This document shows positions 1 through 12,421 of a DNA stretch of 64,000 bases, in pieces. A model generated the notes under the pieces. The model made no database searches, was not told the DNA's origin, and saw nothing but the letters and a program-made list of their open reading frames with translations. Origin of the DNA: Lingula anatina (Eukaryota > Brachiopoda > Lingulata > Lingulida > Lingulidae); NCBI RefSeq assembly GCF_001039355.2, contig NW_019775635.1:49867-113866 (forward strand), given 5' to 3'. The translations under genes were made by a program, and so were the position numbers. The first letter of the stretch is position 1; each line of letters starts with the position of its first letter.

Positions 1-979
1 AGAACGAAGAGCCGAGCAAAAAATAAGGATGCTACGCAGGGGGAGTGTGAAGAAAACAGACAATAGAAAGTGGATCTTACCTAGCATATTAGGAGGTATT
101 CTTTTCTAGCATAAAAGCGAAAGTGAAGTTCCGATATTTCATGCAAAACGTCATATTGGTTTTAAAGGCATACCGAAAGGGTATTCATCTCGAAGAAATT
201 TTCATCTCAGCTGTGGATTGTAATCAGAAAAAAATATACAATCTGTGACTTTATTTTCATAGACTGACACTTAATGTGAAAGCAAAGATAATATTTTAAG
301 CCCTTTCTCGAGCAAACAATAACGAAACAAGCTTCGTCCAAACTGTAATACAAAACGGGTGATCATGGTTTATTGGTATCACATACGAAAGCTTATTTAG
401 TCAAAAGTCATATTGTGTGTGGTAACAGTTTCAAAACAGATGCTTTCAATATGTAAACGGTGATGGTATATAACAGCCTGTTGCTTTTAAATCTTCATCT
501 TCAGTAAGTTTATTGTCGCAAGTTTTCAACCCGTACAGCACAGATCACTAGATTGTTCTGTAGGCAAGCACAGTTAGGGAGTCTAAATGACCTGGAACTT
601 CACAATAGAAAAGTTTCAGTACTGCTTTTGATGCTGGTTAACCACTGAGTCAGTCAATGGTTCTGGTCGGTTCAGTTTCCAGCATTGCTTGTGTGGCGAG
701 ACTCTGGTGTGACAGACTGCAGTACTGGAAGTACCAGGCACTGGAAAGGTGTGAAAGGAAATCATGTGCACTCTGTATATTGGTCTTCAAAGCATACAAA
801 TGACAAGTGAAATGATATATTTTGTCCATCAAGTTATTGGACACTGCCCATCCTTTTAAATTCTTCGAACATATTTTGCTCCTCCCTGTCTTTTTTCAAC
901 AACTTCAAGACAGTAAGCTTTACACGCTCAGATATGGTGCTTACGCTATGACATCCAGTCCACGCCTATTAAAGAGCAG
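1..979. other. Non-coding, no recognisable feature
   Basis: Only short chance open frames with no splice-consistent partners are seen. The stretch ends at a single N (981), exactly where a duplicated block begins, so the two sides may come from different contigs. Confidence 0.5.
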
Positions 980-981
980 AN

Positions 982-3900
982 TTTTTCTGTATTATTGTTG
1001 CAAGTCCACAGATATCCTAAAAGCAAATAAGCTACACACATCTACATTTATATGTAAAGTGCCTTTTTTTTTTCGGTAACGCGAAATTGGTTAACAGCAC
1101 ATTCGCGTCACCGGAAATAGGCACGAAAACAAGACCAGCAGAATTTGGAGAAAAGATATGAAATGCTCACCCTCGACGTAACCAGCAGATGACAAACCTT
1201 ATAACAATGTCTGCCAAGTGTCATCGAATACCGAGGGCAATTTGGTAAGGTAGCCCCTCTTCATTCTATTAGAGGTCAGACAGATGATCCAAGGGAAACC
1301 ACTTCATTCCCAACATCCGTGTATTGGACCCTGAACCCTGCCACCATACATATTGTGACTTCTGACTAAATGGGCTTTCACGTGATACCAATGACTTTGG
1401 TCACCCGATTGGTACCGGTAGACCCCTGTACCTGACGGACAAAACGTTGTCCACATATCCCAGAAAATTATCCTATATATACCTATGTTAAAAGACGGTA
1501 TCCCAGAGAATACGTACTAATTTAGATTAAGTTTCTGAAAGAACTAACACATCATAATTACACGTTAAATATATTTAAAAGAGCAACAGCCCTCCTCATT
1601 CCGTCTAAATGAAATTATAAACCAAAGTTATGACTGGACCCGTTAGATATAGACACGTGTAACCAGGTAGCAACAGTTTTACTATTAATGTTTTTAAAAG
1701 ATTTCTTTTATCCACAATGCGTGCATGTGCATGCGCGATCTAGTGCATGGTACATACATATATATTTCATGAATAAGCATTAATACAAGATACTCGTGTG
1801 CAATTACCTCTCAACAAACTAGTATAACTTAATGTTACAAGTATATCTATTTAAGAAAATTTACGCAAAATCGTGTGCTGACATTCTTGCATTTCTTTTT
1901 CTCAGAACTTTACCCATCTATATTATGTACTATATATATAACCAATAATAATACTATATACATGTGTACAATGTAATGCTGTTGCGACATTAATTTCAGT
2001 GAACTGCACGTATATTATATTATGTTATTGCACTTATTATAACAGATGCGAGGCATAATAGTGTGGATTTTTGAAATATATACCTCTGTACACTGTAAGC
2101 AGCGCTAATGTGCATAAGTTTAACCAGAAAAATAATGGTTTTACTTGATGCTAGACTTTGCACTGCTCCGCCTTATACATGTACAGTAGTAACTCATATC
2201 ATTGTACAAGTATACTAGCACTGAAATAAAGGCAATTACATTTTTTCTGTATTATTGTTGCAAGTCCACAGATATCCTAAAAGCAAATAAGCTACACACA
2301 TCTACATTTATATGTAAAGTGCCTTTTTTTCGGTAACGCGAAATTGGTTAACAACACATTCGCGTCACCGGAAATAGGCACGAAAACAAGACCAGCAGAA
2401 TTTGGAGAAAAGATATGAAATGCTCACCTTCGACGTAACCAGCAAACGACAAACCTGATAACAATGTCTGCCAAGTGTCATCGAATACCGAGGGAAATTT
2501 GGTAAGGTAGCCCCTCTTCATTCTATTAAATGTATTAATTAAATCTATAAACTGAATTTTTTTTATTTATCTGGGTATTAGTTCCTATTATTCATTCGTT
2601 TAAAGTACCAAAATACCAAAAGCATTTTCCTTAACTGTGGTATCCGGGTTACATTGTATCACGTAAGAAGCAAGAGTTCACATAGTGTGGTTATAACATG
2701 ACCAGCTCCCTTGATCTTCATCACCAATTTCTTATAACTGGGTCAACTAATGGCTGTGTTTTAGAATGTTAACGTGAAAATTTACTAAAATATTTGTCAT
2801 GATATGCAATCAGTAGAACCTGTATGCAAGGCAGAAAAGGGTAGTTTCTCATTGCAACCCCACAAACGAAATTTGTGCAAAATTGTTTGAAAATAATAAC
2901 GTCAGGCCTACCCAACTACCAGACTCGGCACCTAAGGATCNGCTCACCCTCGACGTAACCAGCAGATGACAAACCTTATAACAATGTCTGCCAAGTGTCA
3001 TCGAATACCGAGGGCAATTTGGTAAGGTAGCCCCTCTTCATTCTATTAGAGGTCAGACAGATGATCCAAGGGAAACCACTTCATTCCCAACATCCGTGTA
3101 TTGGACCCTGAACCCTGCCACCATACATATTGTGACTTCTGACTAAATGGGCTTTCACGTGATACCAATGACTTTGGTCACCCGATTGGTACCGGTAGAC
3201 CCCTGTACCTGACGGACAAAACGTTGTCCACATATCCCAGAAAATTATCCTATATATACCTATGTTAAAAGACGGTATCCCAGAGAATACGTACTAATTT
3301 AGATTAAGTTTCTGAAAGAACTAACACATCATAATTACACGTTAAATATATTTAAAAGAGCAACAGCCCTCCTCATTCCGTCTAAATGAAATTATAAACC
3401 AAAGTTATGACTGGACCCGTTAGATATAGACACGTGTAACCAGGTAGCAACAGTTTTACTATTAATGTTTTAAAAGATTTCTTTTATCCACAATGCGTGC
3501 ACGTGCATGCGCGATCTAGTGCATGGTACATACATATATATTTCATGAATAAGCATTAATACAAGATACTCGTGTGCAATTACCTCTCAACAAACTAGTA
3601 TAACTTAATGTTACAAGTATATCTATTTAAGAAAATTTACGCAAAATCGTGTGCTGACATTCTTGCATTTCTTTTTTCTCAGAACTTTACCCATCTATAT
3701 TATGTACTATATACTACTTCTATGATATAACCAATAATATAATACTATATACATAAAGGCAATTACATTTTTTCTGTATTATTGTTGCAAGTCCACAGAT
3801 ATCCTAAAGGCAAATAAGCTACACACATCTACATTTATATGTAAAGTGCCTTTTTTTCGGTAACGCGAAATTGGTTAACAGCACATTCGCGTCACCGGAA

Positions 3901-4660
3901 ATAGGCACGAAAACAAGACCAGCAGAATTTGGAGAAAAGATATGAAATGCTCACCCTCGACGTTACCAGCAGATGACAAACTTAATAACAATGTCTGCCA
4001 AGTGTCATCGAATACCGAGGGAAATTTGGTAAGAAATAGGAAATAGGTTTCTTTTATCCACAATGCGTGCACGTGCATGCGCGAAACCACCGGAAATAGG
4101 CACGAAAACAAGACCAGCAGAATTTGGAGAAAAGATATGAAATGCTCACCTTCGACGTTACCAGCAGATGACAAACTTAATAACAATGTCTGCCAAGTGT
4201 CATCGAATACCGAGGGAAATTTGGTAAGGTAGCCCCTCTTCATTCTATTAAATGTATTAATTAAATCTATAAACTGAATTTTTTTATTTATCTAGGTATT
4301 AGTTCCTATTATTCATTCGTTTAAAGTACCAAAATACCAAAAGCATTTTCCTTAACTGTTGTATCCGGGTTACATTGTATCACGTAAGAAGCAAGAGTTC
4401 ACATAGTGTGGTTATAACATGACCAGCTCCCTTGATCTTCATCACCAATTTCTTATAACTGGGTCAACTAATGGCTGTGTTTTAGAATGTTAACGTGAAA
4501 ATTTACTAAAATATTTGTCATGATATGCAATCAGTAGAACCTGTATGCAAGGCAGAAAAGGGTAGTTTCTCATTGCAACCCCACAAACGAAATTTGTGCA
4601 AAATTGTTTGAAAATAATAACTTCAGGCCTACCCAACTACCAGACTCGGCACCTAAGGAT
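982..4660. repeat. Tandem segmental duplication of ~1.9 kb joined at a single N
   Basis: The block 982-2940 is repeated as 2942-4660. Each copy has the same order: a head segment (starting ttttttctgtattattg), a tail P (1270-1960, again ~3050-3755), a second head (2241-2525, again ~3766-4035 plus a partial 4086-4250), and a tail Q (2526-2940, again ~4245-4660). The two copies are nearly identical, differing mainly by small indels. Copy one stops inside the left arm of a foldback element (2908-2940) that is complete after copy two. The junction is the lone N at 2941. No coding exon is convincing here; the 122-residue minus-strand frame at 3875-4243 exists only because two head segments are adjacent. 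The block could be a real tandem duplication or two haplotypes laid end to end. Confidence 0.85.
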
Positions 4661-5174
4661 CCTGAATTAACCGGTATATCGGACCACGCTACCCGCTTTC
4701 AAGGTGTGTGTCAGATCTCATTTCGGAGTATCATACCCCAGTAAAAATTTTGTAGCACGACTGCGGGCTCATCCACGCTCGGCTGAACAACCTTAAACTG
4801 TACTCTTACTTTAGAGTACTCCATTTTATTGTCTCTATGGGTATAAATGGGGACTTTACGACATTCGGTTTGAATGTTTTAACCACTTTTGATAGGGCTT
4901 TTTTGCATTGTATTAGATTAATGTGACAGTCTAAGGTGCATCTAGGTGGCTTTCAAATTTATGCACCCGGTTTTAAAATCATATAGCGATTTTACGACAA
5001 TCGTTTACTATCCAATCAAGGTGACAGCCGAGCATGCCAGGGCTCATCCTGTCGGTGTTCTGGCTGATACTCCGAAATGCGATCTGACACACACCTTGAA
5101 AACGGGTAGTGTGGTCCGATATACCGGTTATTTCAGGATCCTTAGGTGCCGAGTCTGGTAGTTGGTTAGGCCTG
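4624..5174. mobile_element. Foldback MITE, ~115-bp terminal inverted repeats, 5-bp target duplication
   Basis: The left end (CAGGCCTACCCAACTACCAG onward) is the reverse complement of the right end over about 115 bp (4624-4738 against ~5060-5174). Both sides are flanked by AACTT (4619-4623 and 5175-5179), a clean 5-bp target-site duplication. The interior of about 320 bp encodes nothing recognisable, so the element is non-autonomous. A second family member with the same arms but a different loop lies at 48568-49325. The superfamily is not assigned: a 5-bp duplication is known for Transib, but these termini do not start with CAC. Confidence 0.85.
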
Positions 5175-5179
5175 AACTT

Positions 5180-6401
5180 TTGCTGACTCGTCACATCATA
5201 ATTTTTAGGATGATGAGTCTTATTGAATATTTCATATATAATTTTTTATCCCTAAGGCCATAACATTTAATGCAGGCAACAATTTGCTACATTGTTATTA
5301 TTGTTAAAATTATTAGGATAGTGAGTTTATATAATAAAAGCGGCCTTGTTTGGCCAAATCACGAACAATCGATAGTCTTTGTAGCCTTCTCTCTTGTTAT
5401 GAATGGGACTATGAAAGTTTGTGGAACACTGGGATGGAGGAGACATAAATGAAAAAATATTTTGTGATCACCTATATATGCAAAACGGTTAATAGAAGAT
5501 TTATAACCATAACGTACATTGTATACCTAAATTGATTTAATGAGGGCTGTGACTAATCTTTTCACAAATAAAAAGGATTTCACATAAAATGGAAAATGTG
5601 GTCTAAATGTCAATGACTGGAGTTGAAACAAGGAAGAGGCCAATGTATAATTTTTAACAATGCAGATATATTTTCATGAATTATTTTATTACTCACGCTA
5701 TGTGGGCTTGTCATGATGAGGGCTACCTTATTTCTGTTATTTAAAGCTTGTTATTATCGTGCTTGTTTTTATGAAATAGATGGAATGCGACTGTAAAATC
5801 ATCTTTCTTGAACAACAGATAGGGTCTTACTGCACACATCTGTCTCTCTTAGAAATTCTAGATATCCATTCATCCTTATCCCTGTACAATCAACGTGTTT
5901 TAAAATTACACCAATAGGTTGCTTTCAGTTAGACATTGTGGCTACGACTGCAAATACAATGATATAAAGTTTAAGAAATGCAGACATTTGGTTCAATGGT
6001 CCATAGAAGAGACTTTGAAGATTTTATTCATCATTTCTCACATCCAATTGACAACCGGGCATAATGGGCACTGTTCTAAATTGCATCTATTTTCCGAGAG
6101 AAAGATGATTCGAATAATTGGTTGCTGTAAATTATTTAGTACCATCGTCATTCGTGCCTGTTTTATTGCAACGTTCCCTTGTAACATTGCTGTTACAAAT
6201 CCAGCATGCATGCTCATATGCGCGATCTAATGTACGACACGTCAACTTTATGTGTCGGTTAAGACGACAATACATCATTCGTTCATACGAATGTTTATAT
6301 TAACTGTAGCAGCTAGCACAAACCGAGAGCAACGGAAGGATTGTTAATGGATTGTTAAAGGATTGTTAATTGTTAATGCACTACGTTAGTAGATATTGAC
6401 C
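5180..6401. repeat. Intergenic; copy 1 of a dispersed gene-flank repeat
   Basis: No gene is seen. From about 5580 to 6240 the sequence matches the 3' flank of the sulfotransferase gene (7862-8320) and a third copy at ~11040-11600. Shared blocks include the words around ttactcacgctaNgtgggcttg, the stretch ending ccattcatccttat, and gattcgaata...attggttg. The first copy therefore probably marks the remains of an upstream paralogous locus whose coding part is gone. The last ~90 bp before the start codon at 6402 would hold the promoter or 5' UTR; no clear TATA box was seen. Confidence 0.6.
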
Positions 6402-7812
6402 ATGTCGTCGAGAAGATTTTTAGTCGCTGTGGTGCCTTTATTCCTGTGCGTTGCGGTCTACTTGTTATTACCACGTCTTATGAGAGGTCCTATATTGACT
6501 CCTATCCCATTGTTACCACCTCCAAACCGAAGTGTTCTTAAAGGTAGGACGACTTTTACCTTGTGCATGAATGGTTTTTAAAAATAAAGTAAGCATCAGT
6601 CTTATGCACCAGAAAAAAATTTAGATTCTACATATCGATTCGTCACTAATTTTTTATGTTATCTTACTTGTAACAAAAAGCTCTTCTTATCTACTTATCT
6701 ATTTTTAAATTTTATATAAAACATTATTATTATCTATTTATAATAATATGAATGATAGTAGAATAATAATAATTACTTTTATTATTATTATTATGCTTGC
6801 AGGTGGAATTAGGAACATTCAGCATTTACTGTCGCAGTCTTCCTACAACGTATCTCCCATAAAATGCCTCCCAAAAGGACAATGCCAGCCTACCCGACAT
6901 ATTATGTTTCTAAAAGTGCATAAATGTGGTTCATCTACCATGGCCGAATTGTTACTTCGATCTTCACGCAAATATAGGTTAAGACCTCTTCGTCCTAAAA
7001 ACAAGACATTTTTTTACCCATGGACATCTACATTGGATATGATCCGTAGGAAAATAACCGTGAACGACGCCAAATATGACCCGAAAAAAACGTATGATAT
7101 CATTTTCAAACACATGTTTTTTGACTCCAAGGTCATAGAAACCATGATGCCAAATGATACGTTTTATATCGGTATAGTTCGCGAACCATTTTCCCATTTT
7201 AAAAGCGCCTTCAATTATTATCATATTGCGGAATTTTTCAATATGAAAAACTCCACGAACCCTATCGTGGAATTTATGGAAAATCCATACAAGTATTGGA
7301 GCGACGACTATGTCACAAGCCACGTTGGGTTCGTTAGAAACGGCATGATGTATGAGTACGGATTCCCAGATGATAGAACTGATCTCAGGAACGACGACAG
7401 ATTTATTGCTGAATACATCGGGTTCTTGGAACAGAAATTCGATTTTGTAATCGTCTTAGAAATGTTTGATGAAAGTTTGGTGTTACTACGCCGCTTGCTA
7501 TGCTGGGACATGGACGACATCTTATATGTTGTAAGAAAGAAAAAGGAATATGAATACAAAAACGTGAACGATGAAATGACTATGAAGAAACATAGGATGT
7601 GGAGCAAAGCTGACTATCAATTATATAACCACTTCCTTTCCAAGTTACGGAACACTGTTTTGTCGCAAGGGTCGGACTTTGAGCGTGAGGTTTCGCTCCT
7701 CCGTCAAGCAGTCGCGGTGCTCAGCAAATGCACTGGGGGTAATTTTAAACATTTAACGGATTGTAAAAACGAACTTGGCAATCAAATGTCGGGCATATAT
7801 TCCCGCTGTTAA
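6402..7812 (+). CDS. Galactose 3-O-sulfotransferase-like Golgi enzyme
   Basis: Two coding exons, 6402-6543 and 6803-7812, joined in phase 1 across a GT-AG intron, give 383 residues. Residues ~5-24 form a hydrophobic signal anchor after SSRR, so this is a type II membrane protein typical of Golgi sulfotransferases. The PAPS-binding 5'-phosphosulfate loop is visible as FLKVHKCGSST (83-93) and the 3'-phosphate loop as IVREPFSHFKSAF (~172-184). Both match the Gal3ST family (galactosylceramide/galactose 3-O-sulfotransferases), which transfer sulfate from PAPS to the 3-OH of terminal galactose on glycolipids or glycans. Length is slightly under the ~420-490 residues usual in vertebrates. Several N-x-S/T sites are present. 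The ATG at 6402 was chosen because the N-terminal anchor follows directly. The exact acceptor sugar cannot be told from sequence. The 3' flank is repeated twice more in this window. Confidence 0.9.
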
Positions 7813-7861
7813 ATCTTCCGCAAGGCCTGGACAACCAAGGTGTCGAAAAATCATGGAAATA

Positions 7862-8320
7862 CATAAAATGGAAATTGTGTGGCGGTCTAGTTGTTAAAGA
7901 CTGGGGTTAATACAATAATGTATAATTTTAAACTGTTCAGATTTTTTTCGTGGATTATTTTTATTACTCACGCTAGGTGGGCTTGTAGTGATGAGGGCTG
8001 GCTTATTTCTGTTATTTAAAGTGTTTATTATAGTGCTTGTCATCAAATGGTGTTGTTTATATGAAATAGTTGGAATACGACTGTATATAGCATATGTGTG
8101 TAATCATCTTTCTACAACAACACGAGAGGGCGTTCCCGCACAAAATTGTCTGTCTCAGAAATTCTAGACGTCCATTCATCCTTATGCTTGTACAATCAAT
8201 GCGTTTAAAAATTACGGCAATATGTTGCTTAGGGTTACTAGTAGACATTATGGCTACGATTGCAAATGTAATAATATATTTTAATTAAGTGCAGACATTT
8301 GATTCGATGCGGCAATTGAT
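7862..8320. repeat. Copy 2 of the dispersed gene-flank repeat (sulfotransferase 3' flank)
   Basis: It begins about 50 bp after the sulfotransferase stop codon and matches 5580-6000 and 11040-11360 with substitutions and indels. Sequence from 8320 to 8800 shows no gene. Confidence 0.7.
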
Positions 8321-8818
8321 CCATATTGATCCAAGTTCCCCTTACCAAAAGGCCGCATGGTCTCCCAACGCTGCCCCGTATTGTCGAACAATAGTGGCCG
8401 CATGATAATTACAGGGTAGGGGAATTGGCAGGTAATCCTTATTGGACACCCAAATTAGTCGGTTCAACGAGCACGGTCTGCTCCTTCTTAATTGCCTCAC
8501 TTAAATTTTCTATTATAGCTGATGCAAAGAGGTTGCTATCGACACGAGCAAACAATGCCGGGTTATGTTGTATCAACTGCAACAGATGACTAGATTAAAG
8601 GCAGATGGAATATGAGAACGAAACTCTGAAGAACAAATCGGGCTTAGTTTTAACACGAAAAACAATTTTATTTGACGTTCACTTGATGATAATAAGTCAC
8701 GATCAACACAAGCGTAGTTAAAATGAATAATTTTAAATAGCTGATACATCAAATAAATAACAATGTCTCAATATTTTTTTTATTACATTTGGTGCTAGTT
8801 TAGTAGCCTGATGCACGA

Positions 8819-9290
8819 CCTTCTCTCTCAATTACCGCTGGAATCACCTTCTTTAGGTGATTAATATATTTAATTCACTTTTCTGCGTTAATATTTTCCG
8901 ATGCCTCTCTAATGCCTTCAACAAGTTGTTCTCTCGTGGTCGGCTTAACACGCGTACGCATGTGGTATTTGATTTCAGCCCATACGTTTTCAATAGGGTT
9001 GAGGTCCGGGCTTTCTGGAGGGGTGCGAAACCAATTAATACCATGCTGCTCAATAAAATGACCTGTTCGCTCAAAGAGACGTGTTTTTAGTTTTGAGGCC
9101 ACCAATTCATCATTCTTGGTCATCTCCTCGTCTATAACGTTCATGTGGCGCAGGTCAACCTTTGAAGGACGTCCACTGCGTGTCTTATCGGCAATACCAA
9201 ACCCTTCGTCGTATTTCTTTAACACATAGTAAATGGCTTGTCGTGACACTTTATGGCCTTAATTTTCAGTGAGATAAACATGTCATATTA
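8819..9290 (-). mobile_element. Internally deleted Tc1/mariner-like transposase remnant
   Basis: The minus-strand frame 8875-9249 encodes a helix-turn-helix segment with the GRPSK linker motif (SRQAIYYVLKKYDEGFG...TRSGRPSK), typical of the paired-like DNA-binding domain of Tc1/mariner transposases. About 30 residues later it runs straight into the C-terminal end of the catalytic domain, SPDLNPIENVWAEIK, which carries the usual last-third motif of the family. The central part holding the first two catalytic Asp residues is missing, although the reading frame is intact across the deletion. The N-terminal first helix is also lost upstream of 9249. It cannot be an active transposase. Terminal repeats were not recognised. 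Confidence 0.85.
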
Positions 9291-9545
9291 TACAAAATAC
9301 TTACTGGCCATTTAGGAAGTCCAGATACACAAACAATCCTGTTGACACATGTCAGATGATTGAGAATTAGGTTAAATTGTATAGTTTGGATTGAAGAGCG
9401 ACATCGCAATGTTAACATTAATTTTAGACGACGCGTGTCACACAGTAGTGATTATGTAATAGTCAGAGCTAAATCGCTGTGTTTACCCGGCATGAATAAA
9501 GCTAACCTGAACCAAGGAGTTATAACAGAAGGAGATTACACGCGT

Positions 9546-9578
9546 GGGGGCGGAGCCCGTATTACGGTCTCTCATTGG
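9546..9578 (+). promoter_or_regulatory. Candidate promoter elements: GC box and inverted CCAAT box
   Basis: GGGGGCGGAG (9546-9555) is followed by ATTGG (9574-9578), about 150-180 bp upstream of the start codon at 9726. The arrangement fits a TATA-less promoter for the gene fragment that follows; this is inference from motif content. Confidence 0.45.
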
Positions 9579-9725
9579 TCGGAATGAATAGAACCCAGAG
9601 AACAATGGATGTCTATCTCTGTTACGCTTAATTACTCTCGTTTAAATCTCGTTTGTTAGTATCTGTGCCTTCGTCTGTTGATTTTTGAGGACAGAAACAG
9701 AAACGGAGTCCCAAGTTTCTAAAAA

Positions 9726-10740
9726 ATGAGAGAAATACAGAATTTATATGATAGTACGTTGGACAAGGTTTTCAAAAAACAGGTAAGTGCTTTTAAATGC
9801 ATAACTACACGAAATATGAAGATAAATTGCAACTTTTATGTCGTAGGGTCTCACTGTGTAAGTGTCCAGCTACACGTTGATCTCGCGAGGTGGTGTGTGG
9901 AGAATAAATATTGCACGAAAAATATTTCCCACTCATAACAAGTGCCTATAATTATAGTATCAGATGAAGAAAGTTTGGTCTTTATACAGTTACAATTGTT
10001 AAGTAATTTGTGGCAATAGCAAAGAATAAAACTTANNNNNNNNNNNNNNNNNNNNNNNNNNNNNNNNNNNNNNNNNNNNNNNNNNNNNNNNNNNNNNNNN
10101 NNNNNNNNNNNNNNNNNNNNNNNNNNNNNNNNNNNNNNNNNNNNNNNNNNNNNNNNNNNNNNNNNNNNNNNNNNNNNNNNNNNNNNNNNNNNNNNNNNNN
10201 NNNNNNNNNNNNNNNNNNNNNNNNNNNNNNNNNNNNNNNNNNNNNNNNNNNNNNNNNNNNNNNNNNNNNNNNNNNNNNNNNNNNNNNNNNNNNNNNNNNN
10301 NNNNNNNNNNNNNNNNNNNNNNNNNNNNNNNNNNNNNNNNNNNNNNNNNNNNNNNNNNNNNNNNNNNNNNNNNNNNNNNNNNNNNNNNNNNNNNNNNNNN
10401 NNNNNNNNNNNNNNNNNNNNNNNNNNNNNNNNNNNNNNNNNNNNNNNNNNNNNNNNNNNNNNNNNNNNNNNNNNNNNNNNNNNNNNNNNNNNNNNNNNNN
10501 NNNNNNNNNNNNNNNNNNNNNNNNNNNNNNNNNNNNNNNNNNNNNNNNNNNNNNNNNNNNNNNNNNNNNNNNNNNNNNNNNNNNNNNNNNNNNNNNNNNN
10601 NNNNNNNNNNNNNNNNNNNNNNNNNNNNNNNAGTTTCCATAACACGTGACCAAAGGCCAGTCTCACTATTGCTGTCAGGAAGAACAGACATCAAATTTCA
10701 TCGTTAGATTTTTATTCCGATTTCCCGAACGAATCACAAG
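9726..10740 (+). CDS. 5' fragment of an unrecognised gene, interrupted by an assembly gap
   Basis: A first coding exon 9726-9782 gives 19 residues (MREIQNLYDSTLDKVFKKQ) and ends with a consensus donor (CAG|gtaagt). A possible second exon, 10679-10740, follows the gap. It has an acceptor ctgtcag, the right incoming phase (0), about 21 residues (EEQTSNFIVRFLFRFPERIT...) and a good donor (AAG|gtaagc). The 596-base gap at 10036-10631 lies between them and may hide other exons. No downstream exon was found before the convergent minus-strand gene at 11869. No family could be recognised from so little protein. The first exon is fairly secure because of the promoter-like sequence upstream and the strong donor; the second is tentative. 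Confidence 0.45.
10036..10631. other. Assembly gap (N run)
   Basis: 596 undetermined bases inside the putative gene starting at 9726. Confidence 0.95.
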
Positions 10741-11868
10741 GTAAGCACTCTAAATTTTACGCGTACTCTTATTATTACGTTTATCGTCTCTTGTTTCTGC
10801 TTCCCTTCTCTTTGTTTACTTTCCTTTTCTTTCCACCTCCCACCCTACAGCTTTTCCTACGTGGGGCGCATTTGCACCCCCACCTTTAATAATTACATGT
10901 TTCATTTTTGTTAATGTTAATTGTGCCATTATAATATATTAGCCTTATTGCATAATTATTTTTTAAATTCCATTTCAAAACATCACGGTGACTCCCTTCG
11001 CCACATAAGTTTTCCTGTAATTATTAAACAGAGCAAAAAATGTCCCTATTTCTGTAGTATTATAAACCTATGAAATAGACGGAATGCGACTGTATAGCAT
11101 ATGTGAATAATCATCTTTCTTCAACAACACGAGAGGGCCTTCCCACAGAAATTTTTCCCAGAAATTCTAAATATTCATTCATCCTTATGCCTGCATGTAC
11201 AACCAGTGCCTTTTAAATAACGACACTATGCTGCTTACAGTAAGACATGTACATCGTGGCATTCGCAAATGTAAAATATATACAGTATAGTTAAATAAGA
11301 TGCAGATAATTGATTCATTGTGGCAACTGATCCATATAGCAGACTTTGAAGTTTTTTTATTATTTCTCACATCTAATTAACGACTGTGCATACTGGACGA
11401 GTGTTCTAAATTGCATCTTTTTTTCCCGAGAAGAACGATTCGAATACTTGGTTGTTATTAATATCATTCGTCCCTGTTTTATTGTTAAAATTAGCTTGTA
11501 ACATTGCCGTTACATGAATTCAGCATGCATGTATACACAGTACATGTGCGATCTTAAGTATGATGCACCAACTTCATATGTACGTTCTGTGTATCATTGT
11601 GTACTAGCTTTCAAATCAAGTTAAGTACAGTTTATACTTTACTTTCTTGTTTAATGGATCCACAGATACATTAAAGCAAACAAGCTACACACAGCTATGG
11701 TAATTACAAAAGCAAACTGCATTACAATATAACACAAAGCATGGTATTCACCATGATTGCAAATGCAATTCTGTTTTAACATGAGCGTATGTAATGTATA
11801 AACATTCCAAACGGACACTCACAGGGTATTACATTTTTTCATTTGGCCAGCATTTGTTCCTCATTATC
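10741..11868. repeat. Intergenic; copy 3 of the gene-flank repeat
   Basis: About 11040-11600 matches 5580-6240 and 7862-8320. Around 11655-11700 the words ccacagata and caagctacacaca also resemble the head of the 1-4.6 kb duplication. This suggests one old repeat family spread over the first 12 kb. No coding exon was seen. Confidence 0.6.
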
Positions 11869-12366
11869 TCAGAAAAGCGTTGGGTTATTGGCCGCGGCGT
11901 GCTGGCGATTCTGCTCTTCCCGTTCCAAAAGTCTCTGTTTCAGTCTCTCTGGTTTATATATTGCATAATCAAGGTCGTGGAGGTCACGTTGAAGGTCAGC
12001 CTCGATCTGGTCGAGGGCGAGCTCCACGGTGTTCCTCTTCGAGGCGACGTCATCTTCCGTTTGTGGCGCCGACGGTGATGGCCTTAATTGCTCGACGTTC
12101 ATTGCATAGTTTAACGCGATATTGCTCGGGGAGGGATTCAAATGTGAAGGTGACATCCAACTCCCGGGACAATTGGGGTCAGCATATTCTCCAGACGCGG
12201 AAGACTGAAGACAAAAAGAGATTGGTTAAACAATTTATCAACTTTGGGCCTTGAAAGATTGCCCTCGACCTCTTGGATTATTCTGTAAGTTTTATTAATC
12301 ACATTACAGGATAGCTATGCATAAAGATAATAACTTCTCCGTCTATAATAATTCGTGTTGTAATAA

Positions 12367-12421
<55 letters not shown>

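Noticed and set aside
3875-4243. 122-residue minus-strand frame with an internal ~45-residue repeat
   Set aside because: Created by two adjacent copies of the repeated head segment. Other copies of the same segment carry stops in this frame.
6979-7607. Minus-strand frames of 114 and 99 residues
   Set aside because: Antisense to the sulfotransferase coding exon.
9851-10694. Long open frames through the N run (also 48740-49238)
   Set aside because: Undetermined bases translate as X; there is no real coding evidence.
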